64,000 bases of DNA from Chryseobacterium sp. SN22 (GTDB lineage Bacteria; Bacteroidota; Bacteroidia; Flavobacteriales; Weeksellaceae), in the NCBI RefSeq assembly GCF_008329705.1, contig NZ_VTSX01000011.1, positions 62,001-126,000 on the forward strand, written 5' to 3'. Position 1 is the first letter of the stretch; every line of letters begins with the position of its first letter. A program made the position numbers and the translations under genes. The notes beneath the pieces are model-generated. The model saw only the letters and a program-made list of their open reading frames with translations, made no database searches and had not been told where the DNA came from. Positions 25,306-32,225 of this stretch are shown here, piece after piece.

Positions 25306-27243
25306 TTAAGCGTTGCCCTCCGGCTTTTCACCAGTTACTGAAGTGGCTGCTGCATTTTTCTTCTGAACCTGTTCCAGAAGCTGAAGCCCCAAAAGGCCGC
25401 TGATTCCGCCGTTTGCCGCATCACCGTTGCCTCCGATCAGAACTTCCGGCATAATCCGTACGTTCTGGCTGGCGATATTCTCCATAATTTTCAATTGGGT
25501 AAAATTATTTCCGCCCATGGCTTCCACCGACAGTTTATACGATTCGGCATTGGATTTCCCGATGGCCAGGATCTTTTCCGCTTCAGCATTTCCCGTCAGT
25601 GAGATCTGCTCGGCACTTGCTTTGGCCAGCCATTCTATTTTTTCGGATTCCGCTCTGGCAAGCAGCCTGGTTTTTTCAGCTTCCCCGGTAGCGAGCAGTT
25701 TCAGCCGGTCTCCTTCCGCTGTTGCCTGCAGCCTTACCGAATTGGCATCCCCGGTCGCTTTTTTCACAGACGCATCGGCAATCCTTTCAGCGATCAATAC
25801 GCCCTGGTCGGCTTTTACGATCTCCTTCTGCATATCGGCCACCGCCGTTTCTTTTTCCAGGGCCTGACGGGTTTCCTGGGCGAGCATTTCGGTCTCGTAC
25901 GTAATTTTCTGCTCTTCCGCAAGCTTACGGTCGGTCAGTGTTTTCATCAGGCTTTCAGGGGGAACGATGGCGCCGATCAGGGTATCAACGGCATTTACAT
26001 TGTACTGTTCCAGGACGCTGCTGATATGTTCTTTAGCCGATTGCTGCCTTTCTTTACGGCTTCCGAGAAAAGCAATCACATCGCTGTCCTGTGCCGAATT
26101 CCTGAAGTAGTTTCCGATCGTCGGTTCCAGCACCTGACTTACCAGATTGATCATATTCCCGAAACGGGCGATTACTTTTGGGGCTTCATAGGTTGGAATG
26201 TGGATAATCTGCGACACATCGAGATTAAAAGGGAAACCGTCTTTGCTTCGGACCGTAATCGTGGAAAGGTTTTTATCGAGCTGATGGGATTCGCTTCTTT
26301 CATACGCCCAGTTCAGTACCAGGTTGGTGGTCGGAACCAGCTCCACTTTCATGATGTACGGATTGATCGGATATTTTCCGGGACCGATGGGTTCTGCCCA
26401 GACGCCTTTATGGCCTTTTTCCACGATATGTCCGTGTTTAAAATCTACGCCGCTTAAATCTTTGCCGTCTTCCCCTACATAGCTGATGATGACTCCGACA
26501 TGCCCGATCGGGATTTCCGTCATTTTTACCATTTCCACTTTCGTGAACCACGGATTGAGGAAATAAGAACCGGCAAGGATCACCTGCTCCTGAAGCCCCT
26601 TGTAACCGCCGCTGTTTAAAAAAGTATCAACATCCTGAAATTTGTTGTGCCCGTTAATAATCTTTCCGGCGATCTGCCCTTCTTCCAGCGGGCTTCCTTC
26701 CATTGTGGTGATAATTCCGACGGCATTATCGGGAATCTCCGTCAGCTCCGTCAGCTCAATTTCAAACAGCAGGGTGTTGATCCGGTAGGATCCCGGTGCG
26801 ATAATGGCGGTCTGCCTTCCTTTCCGGCCTCCGTTTTTCAGAAAAGCTTCGGCATCCTGAAACGAATCACAGTCTATTTTTCTTGCTAAAATCCTTCCCG
26901 TTTCCAACTCTGCCCCGTCTTTGGCAAGGAGCAACCCTATTTTGCCGGTCGGAATTACGGTAAAGGGTTGGAAATCGATCGAATACTGCCAGATCCATTT
27001 GCCGAAATAGACTCCCGGAGCCAGGGTCTGAGCCTGGAAACCCGCTTCTCCGTTGGTCGCTATGATCCGGCCTTCCGGAAGTTCCTGCCTCCCGACCAGC
27101 ACGAATTTTTTGGTGACCAAGCCGATCCTGTCTTGGGGAACAATAACAAGACCGAAGAAAATTCTTAAGATAAATTTGTAAAAAATAACGCACAACAAGG
27201 CGATGACGGCCGGAATCATCCAGCCATGAAAACTTAATTCCAT
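25306..27243 (-). CDS. Flotillin-like SPFH/band-7 protein with tandem N-terminal repeats
   Basis: The 645-residue protein has one N-terminal membrane segment (about residues 9-32). Four related units of about 60-75 residues follow, each with a G(I/V)xxxxxG(x)xL and PGxYxxN/P pattern (APGVY, APGSYRIN, AGSYFLN, GPGKYPIN). An SPFH domain then runs at about residues 310-450, and a long Ala/Glu-rich coiled coil (ATAEGDRLKLL, GEAEKTRLLARAE) leads to a Gly-rich C-terminus. SPFH proteins form ring or cage assemblies on membranes. The repeat-SPFH-helix order recalls eukaryotic major vault protein. A -7-like element (27465-27472, minus) is about 220 bases upstream. Confidence 0.88.
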   Translation of the reverse strand: MELSFHGWMIPAVIALLCVIFYKFILRIFFGLVIVPQDRIGLVTKKFVLVGRQELPEGRIIATNGEAGFQAQTLAPGVYFGKWIWQYSIDFQPFTVIPTGKIGLLLAKDGAELETGRILARKIDCDSFQDAEAFLKNGGRKGRQTAIIAPGSYRINTLLFEIELTELTEIPDNAVGIITTMEGSPLEEGQIAGKIINGHNKFQDVDTFLNSGGYKGLQEQVILAGSYFLNPWFTKVEMVKMTEIPIGHVGVIISYVGEDGKDLSGVDFKHGHIVEKGHKGVWAEPIGPGKYPINPYIMKVELVPTTNLVLNWAYERSESHQLDKNLSTITVRSKDGFPFNLDVSQIIHIPTYEAPKVIARFGNMINLVSQVLEPTIGNYFRNSAQDSDVIAFLGSRKERQQSAKEHISSVLEQYNVNAVDTLIGAIVPPESLMKTLTDRKLAEEQKITYETEMLAQETRQALEKETAVADMQKEIVKADQGVLIAERIADASVKKATGDANSVRLQATAEGDRLKLLATGEAEKTRLLARAESEKIEWLAKASAEQISLTGNAEAEKILAIGKSNAESYKLSVEAMGGNNFTQLKIMENIASQNVRIMPEVLIGGNGDAANGGISGLLGLQLLEQVQKKNAAATSVTGEKPEGNA

Positions 27244-27688
27244 AGTTTTTGTTTTTAATTAAATTTGAAAACGGGAGTAGTGCCCTGTTTTTTAAGAATA
27301 GAAAACAGGATATGAATTATGTGATAATTCTTTTAAAAAATTAAGAAAATGAAGGTGGAGAAGTATTAAAAATCGTGAAAATGATTTCTGATACTTTTAA
27401 TAGAAAAAACTTAAAGTTAATTAGTTTCATTTCGATGATAAAGGAAAGAGATCCTTTTGTGGTACAAATGTACGCAAGAAAAATATTCAGTTGTTTCAAA
27501 AAGTTTAACTATTTTTCAATAATTATCGTAAATTACTGATAACCAATACCTAAATTTTACATAATCATTAGCTCATCCATTTAAAATTAGGATATTTTAA
27601 TAAAAAAAGAGCAGTATAATGAAAAGAAACCGGATGCTTCTGGCTTTAAATTTGATAAATTCCTATCCTAACCATTACCATTAAAAAG
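27244..27688. other. Promoter region between divergent genes
   Basis: No gene is seen in these 445 bases. A minus-strand TACATTTG (27465-27472) inside the near-palindrome GTACAAATGTAC could drive the flotillin-like gene with a long leader. A plus-strand TAAATTTG at 27647-27654 serves the next gene. Confidence 0.5.
27647..27654 (+). promoter_or_regulatory. -7 promoter element
   Basis: TAAATTTG matches TAnnTTTG exactly and lies 34 bases before the start codon of the secreted hypothetical gene. Confidence 0.6.
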
Positions 27689-28123
27689 ATGATCAAAAAA
27701 ATTGCATTCGGCATTTTCTGTGTGGCTCAGTTTTCACTGATGAATGCCAATACCGCTGTAAGCGGAACACCGGTTTCAAAAGTAAATTACCAGAAGGAAA
27801 AAATTCCGAAATCAGTCATTATCAAAACTAAAAAGTTTAAAATAAAGATCGATCAGCAGCCGAATGGAAACTACCTGTACCAATCCTGGGGAGTAAACGG
27901 CAAAATAGCTTCCAAGCCGAGCATGATTATTTCAGACGGCGAACTGATCCCGGACGGTACCGGAGGAAACTATTATTATGAATTCAGCAATAACGGCTAT
28001 ACGTATCAGATCTGGAGAAATTACTTAACGGATTCAGCGAAGAAAGCACCGTATACTCTGATGGTGACCGATCAGAATGGGAAAACGGTAGTTAATCAGG
28101 ACGGTTACGTTGTTAAAAACTAA
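27689..28123 (+). CDS. Small secreted hypothetical protein
   Basis: The 144-residue protein has a signal-peptide-like start (MIKKIAFGIFCVAQFSLMNA) and a mature beta-rich domain with FKIKIDQQPNGNYLYQSWG and YYEFSNNGYTYQIWRNYL. I do not recognise a family name. It is a single-gene unit with its own promoter and terminator. Secretion or periplasmic location is likely. Confidence 0.75.
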   Translation: MIKKIAFGIFCVAQFSLMNANTAVSGTPVSKVNYQKEKIPKSVIIKTKKFKIKIDQQPNGNYLYQSWGVNGKIASKPSMIISDGELIPDGTGGNYYYEFSNNGYTYQIWRNYLTDSAKKAPYTLMVTDQNGKTVVNQDGYVVKN

Positions 28124-28141
28124 GAGTAAAATTTATACAGG

Positions 28142-28163
28142 TTCCCGGCTTTAGAGTCGGGAA
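28142..28163 (+). terminator. Terminator
   Basis: TTCCCGGCT pairs with AGTCGGGAA (one G-T pair) over a 4-base loop, followed by TTTTA. Confidence 0.65.
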
Positions 28164-28172
28164 TTTTATTGA

Positions 28173-28258
28173 GTCAATGGTGAATTTTGCTGACACAACC
28201 CAATTGTCAATCTCTTAGTGTAAAGTAAATTGACAGACGCAGTGGATTGACCATTCAT
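28173..28258 (+). repeat. Dispersed intergenic repeat, copy X
   Basis: It shares TCAATGGTGAATTTTGCT near one end and GGATTGACCATTCATC near the other with the inverted copy at 58664-58752. The middle is diverged. Confidence 0.55.
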
Positions 28259-28300
28259 CCTTGAATTTTGCACATTGCTATCATTTGCTGAATGAAGTGT

Positions 28301-28324
28301 TATGCTGAGCTTGTCGAAGTACCC
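28301..28324 (+). repeat. REP-like element, forward copy
   Basis: It holds TATGCTGAGCTTGTCGAAG followed by TACCC. The inverted partner at 29490-29513 lies on the other side of the patatin gene. Confidence 0.7.
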
Positions 28325-28429
28325 TTATAAGCGGAAATATGCAGAATCTTTTATGCCGGAACTTTGTGGACACCAGGTTAAAGATTGACAGACAAAACGA
28401 ATTAGCCTTTCATCTTTCGCCACCCACTT

Positions 28430-29239
28430 TTAAACAATGCGTTCTTCTTCTTTTCTTAGTACATTGTAAAACAGGCTTTTATCGAAACTGTTTTTTGCCG
28501 CCAGATACCCGATGTTGAAAATCTGTTCGAGACGGTCTTTCCGTCTTTCGAAAGTCCCGAAGGTAGAAAGTTCCTGGGATGAAATGAACCAGTCGCAGTG
28601 ATCGAATTTGATCTTTTCGATGCGGTAGGAAAGCAGGTCGTAGGAACGGGAAACAATGGCTTTGATGGATTTCAGGTCACTGATCTGGATATCATGGGGT
28701 GGGGAAACGAAGACACCGATGAGCTTATCACAGTCTTTACGAATGATGTCCGCCGGAAAATTGTTCAGCACGCCGCCGTCGCAGTACATTTCATCACCAA
28801 TAATATAGGGGGTTGTCACGCCGGGAATAGAGCACGAAGCGATAATGGCATCCACAATTTTGAAGTTCTCGTCGAAAATCTTTTCGGTACCGCCTACGAG
28901 TTCGGTCGCCACGATTTTCACTTCTTTATCCAGATCTCCCAATTTCATATCTCCAAAAACAGGATTCAGGTAGTTCCGGAAAATTACGGACGAAACCAGT
29001 CCCGGCTGATTGAAGGCGAAATGCTTCCAGTTGAAGAAATAAACCGACTTAAAAAACTCCATGATTTCTTCAGGCTTTTTACCGACAGCGTACAGGCACC
29101 CGACAATAGAACCTGCGCTGCAGCAGGACAGCACATCAACAGCAATATTTTTTTCAGCTAAGAATTTTAAAACCCCTGCATGGGCAATGCCTTTGGTTCC
29201 GCCTCCGGATAATACCAGTCCTACTTTCTCAGAATTCAT
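28430..29239 (-). CDS. Patatin-like phospholipase
   Basis: The 269-residue protein has the patatin oxyanion loop LSGGGTKGIAHAGVL (residues 9-23), a nucleophile elbow CCSAGS and the catalytic-dyad aspartate in CDGGVLNNFP. It should hydrolyse acyl esters of lipids. The elbow reads C-x-S-x-G where most family members have G-x-S-x-G, but the Ser and the following Gly are kept. There is no signal peptide, so it is probably cytoplasmic or membrane-peripheral. It stands alone, bracketed by inverted REP-like elements. Confidence 0.88.
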   Translation of the reverse strand: MNSEKVGLVLSGGGTKGIAHAGVLKFLAEKNIAVDVLSCCSAGSIVGCLYAVGKKPEEIMEFFKSVYFFNWKHFAFNQPGLVSSVIFRNYLNPVFGDMKLGDLDKEVKIVATELVGGTEKIFDENFKIVDAIIASCSIPGVTTPYIIGDEMYCDGGVLNNFPADIIRKDCDKLIGVFVSPPHDIQISDLKSIKAIVSRSYDLLSYRIEKIKFDHCDWFISSQELSTFGTFERRKDRLEQIFNIGYLAAKNSFDKSLFYNVLRKEEERIV

Positions 29240-29489
29240 GGATTAAATATAAGAAAAACAGAATAAAATAATGGGTCACATTTTTCCAGACCCGGCGATT
29301 TTGCCATTTTTTAACACAAATAAAAATTAAATTAATATAAAGTGAACCCTAAGCAGAAACCAGATTAAAGGCTGAAAGAAGAAGCTTGATGCTGGAGCTT
29401 TTTGTTAACATATTTATGGATAATCTCTGATTAAACGCAGTGTTCACAAGGATTTTTTGCATGGATTGGGATATTATTTCCTTTCACAG

Positions 29490-29513
29490 GGGTACTTCGG
29501 CAAGCTCAGCATA
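29490..29513 (-). repeat. REP-like element, inverted copy
   Basis: The reverse complement reads TATGCTGAGCTTGCCGAAG then TACCC, one base different from the copy at 28301 over 24 bases. Confidence 0.7.
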
Positions 29514-29544
29514 ATAAGCTGTGCTGAGTAATTCCTTTTAAGCA

Positions 29545-29571
29545 TTAAAAAAGCCCGGAGATTCCGGGCTT
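29545..29571 (-). terminator. Terminator of the PH-domain gene
   Basis: AAGCCCGGA and TCCGGGCTT form a 9-bp GC-rich stem with a 3-base loop. On the minus strand a T6 run follows. Confidence 0.8.
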
Positions 29572-29593
29572 GCTGTATGTTTTGAATAGTCTG

Positions 29594-30208
29594 CTAATTA
29601 TTAATATACTTTTCGAAAATTTTCGAAAAATCTTTCTGGTTATATTTATCAAAACTGGTAGTATTCCAGGCGAAAATATACTCATTGATGGCTCTTAATT
29701 CCTGGCTTTTAGAAACATTTTCCTGCTTTCCGGAAGCTACCGAAGTAATGGCTTTCTGAATGCTGTCGTTTGAGAAATTCAGCAACGAATGGTTGTGGTG
29801 AACTTCCTGCTGAATGGCCAGTAACGCTTTGTACAGGTCTTTCAGCTGATCGATCTGTCCTTTGGCCACACTGATCATCATCGGAACATTCCCGATATTG
29901 AATGAAATTTCCACATCCAGGTCAATGGTTCCCGCCGTCTGCAAAGCGATATTGGAAAAAGGGAACTGATAGTATTCGTATCGCTTCAGGACTCTTTTTT
30001 TATCCAGAGCACTTGCCCCGTCAATATGGATCAGGGCACGGTTGGTAAAACAGTATTCGTCCCTTCTGGATTTGATCAGGAAGAAAATTTTCTCGTTGTC
30101 TTCAGACAGGATATAATCATCAGAGTCTACCTTGTCATAATCCTGGGAAGAAATGATTTTCCCGATATCTCCCAATCCTAAAGCTTCTGCTGCCAGTTTT
30201 TTAAACAT
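29594..30208 (-). CDS. Bacterial PH-domain protein (YvbH-like)
   Basis: The 204-residue soluble protein has a bacterial pleckstrin-homology domain at about residues 25-125 (IFFLIKSRRDEYCFTNRALIHIDG, the typical central strand pair), followed by a helical extension. This resembles Bacillus YvbH. The role is unknown; such domains often bind partners at membranes. It starts 35 bases after the lpdA stop in the same direction, so it is probably co-transcribed with lpdA. Confidence 0.78.
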   Translation of the reverse strand: MFKKLAAEALGLGDIGKIISSQDYDKVDSDDYILSEDNEKIFFLIKSRRDEYCFTNRALIHIDGASALDKKRVLKRYEYYQFPFSNIALQTAGTIDLDVEISFNIGNVPMMISVAKGQIDQLKDLYKALLAIQQEVHHNHSLLNFSNDSIQKAITSVASGKQENVSKSQELRAINEYIFAWNTTSFDKYNQKDFSKIFEKYINN

Positions 30209-30243
30209 CGATTGTTGTATTTAATTATTAGTTTATGTATTTA

Positions 30244-31632
30244 TTAAATATGAATCACTTCGCCATACGCAGCTGCAGCAGCTTCCATAATTGCTTCGGA
30301 AACTGTCGGGTGTGGGTGAATGGACTTGATGATTTCGTGACCTGTGGTTTCAAGCTTTCTTGCTACAACGGCTTCAGCCACCATATCGGTAACACCTTCA
30401 CCGATCATGTGACAGCCTAACCACTCACCATATTTCGCATCAAAAATTACTTTGATGAAACCGTCGGTATTTCCGTTAGCCGTCGCTTTTCCACTGGCAG
30501 AAAGCGGGAACTTCCCTACTTTGATCTCGTATCCTTTTTCTTTCGCCTGCTTTTCTGTAAGGCCTACTGATGCTACTTCAGGATGACAGTAGGTACATCC
30601 CGGGATATTGCCGTAATCGATTTTCTCTACGTGCATTCCTTTGATTTTTTCAACGCAGGTAATTCCTTCTGCAGAAGCAACGTGTGCCAGTGCCTGAGTC
30701 GGGATCAGATCTCCGATGGCATAGTAACCCGGAACAGAAGTCTCGTACCATTCGTTTACCAATACTCTTCCTTTATCCGTCTGAATACCCACTTCTTCCA
30801 ATCCGATGTTCTCGATGTTGGCAGCGATTCCTACAGCAGAAAGTAAAATATCGGCTTCTAAAGTAATGTTTCCTTTTGCTGTTTTTACGGTAGCTTTTAC
30901 ACCCTCACCGCTCGTATCCACGCTTTCTACGGAAGCATTGGTCATAATCTCGATGCCTGTCTTTTTCAGGGACTTTTCAAGGTGCTTGGAAATTTCTTCG
31001 TCTTCTACCGGAACGATGTTCGGCATAAATTCCACAACGGTCACTTTTGTTCCCATCGTGTTATAGAAATCGGCAAATTCTACTCCGATTGCTCCTGAAC
31101 CTACAACGATCATTGATTTCGGCTGCTCCGGAAGAGACAGCGCCTGTCGGTATCCGATCACTTTTTTACCATCCTGGGGAAGGTTAGGTAATTCTCTTGA
31201 ACGTGCTCCGGTAGCGATAATGATGTGCGTTCCGGTATATTCGGTTGTTTTTCCTTCCTTATCGGTAACGGAAACTTTTTTACCTTTCTGAACTTTTGCC
31301 GTCCCCATGATCACATCGATCTTATTTTTCTTCATCAGGAACTCAATCCCTTTGCTCATTTTGTTGGCTACGCCACGGCTTCTCTGGATTACATTCGGGA
31401 ATTCGAAGCTTCCCTCTACTTTATTTAATCCGTAATCTTCAGCGTGGTTGATATAATGAAAAACCTGCGCAGATTTTAACAAAGCTTTTGTCGGAATACA
31501 TCCCCAGTTCAGGCAGATTCCTCCTAAGTTTTCTTTCTCGATAATGGCAGTTTTGAAACCCAATTGTGCTGCTCTGATCGCTGTAACATATCCGCCAGGA
31601 CCACTTCCGATGACAATAATATCGTAGTTCAT
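30244..31632 (-). CDS. lpdA: Dihydrolipoyl dehydrogenase (E3)
   Basis: The 462-residue flavoprotein reoxidises dihydrolipoamide with NAD+ in 2-oxoacid dehydrogenase and glycine-cleavage complexes. It has the FAD site GSGPGGYVTA, the redox pair Cys40/Cys45 (GGICLNWGCIPTK), the NAD site GSGAIGVEFA, AIGDL and the C-terminal active-site HPHPTVSE. All are intact and the length is standard. It is the first gene of a pair with the PH-domain gene. The fused E1 gene lies 30 kb away in this window and may use this E3. Confidence 0.95.
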   Translation of the reverse strand: MNYDIIVIGSGPGGYVTAIRAAQLGFKTAIIEKENLGGICLNWGCIPTKALLKSAQVFHYINHAEDYGLNKVEGSFEFPNVIQRSRGVANKMSKGIEFLMKKNKIDVIMGTAKVQKGKKVSVTDKEGKTTEYTGTHIIIATGARSRELPNLPQDGKKVIGYRQALSLPEQPKSMIVVGSGAIGVEFADFYNTMGTKVTVVEFMPNIVPVEDEEISKHLEKSLKKTGIEIMTNASVESVDTSGEGVKATVKTAKGNITLEADILLSAVGIAANIENIGLEEVGIQTDKGRVLVNEWYETSVPGYYAIGDLIPTQALAHVASAEGITCVEKIKGMHVEKIDYGNIPGCTYCHPEVASVGLTEKQAKEKGYEIKVGKFPLSASGKATANGNTDGFIKVIFDAKYGEWLGCHMIGEGVTDMVAEAVVARKLETTGHEIIKSIHPHPTVSEAIMEAAAAAYGEVIHI

Positions 31633-31804
31633 TATTATAAAAATTTTTATGCGAATTTAAGGAAAAATATTGGAAATGACGCACTCCCTGAAATTGGCAG
31701 GCAGCGAAATTTCAGGATTCTTTTTAATGGTAAAAATGATATTTTCATTCATATAGGAAGAGATCCTTCAGGCACGTAAATTTTATTTAAAAATAGAGAT
31801 AATA

Positions 31805-31836
31805 AAAAGTCCGTTTCAAGAATGAAACGGACTTTT
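31805..31836 (-). terminator. Terminator after the small secreted protein gene
   Basis: A perfect 14-bp stem (AAAAGTCCGTTTCA / TGAAACGGACTTTT) with a 4-base loop lies between the gene at 31861 and lpdA. Confidence 0.85.
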
Positions 31837-31860
31837 ATCTATTAAATTAAACGGTTGACG

Positions 31861-32124
31861 CTATCTTGCACTGCTCAGCAGACGCTTTTCGTTGGCATAT
31901 CTTTCATTCAGCGCTCTCAGCTGGTCTCGCTTCATTTTTTTCGTCGCCAAAGGATGATTCAGGATTAGCTTTCTTTCGGTATTGTACTTTCTGGCCAGTT
32001 CCTGGGATTTGCTGTTTGCCAGCTGACCTTTTGAAGGGTGCGGCGGTGCCGGCGGACGTCTCTGCCCGTAGATGTTCATCGATAATCCGAGCAGAATGAC
32101 GGTTGATATTAAAAAATTTTTCAT
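31861..32124 (-). CDS. Small secreted basic protein
   Basis: The 87-residue protein has a signal peptide (MKNFLISTVILLGLSMNIYG) and a mature part that is proline-rich at first (RRPPAPPHP) and then strongly charged and helical (YNTERKLILNHPL, DQLRALNERYANEKR). I do not recognise a named family. It is a single-gene unit with a strong terminator, which supports it being real despite its size. Confidence 0.72.
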   Translation of the reverse strand: MKNFLISTVILLGLSMNIYGQRRPPAPPHPSKGQLANSKSQELARKYNTERKLILNHPLATKKMKRDQLRALNERYANEKRLLSSAR

Positions 32125-32225
32125 GATGTGTACTTTTGCTGAATGATTTCAATGTAAATGATTCTCCATTAATTTCATTCCGTTACCAATCAATGATCAG
32201 CAGATATCATACCATATTTTTAGGA

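Larger units (their letters stand above)
28124..28429. other. Intergenic region carrying a terminator and two dispersed repeats
   Basis: It contains the hairpin at 28142-28163, the 90-bp-type repeat at 28173-28258 and the REP-like element at 28301-28324. No gene is seen. Confidence 0.6.
29240..29593. other. Intergenic region with REP-like element and terminator
   Basis: No gene is seen in these 354 bases. The REP-like element (29490-29513) and the terminator of the following minus-strand gene (29545-29571) are the only structures. Confidence 0.5.
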
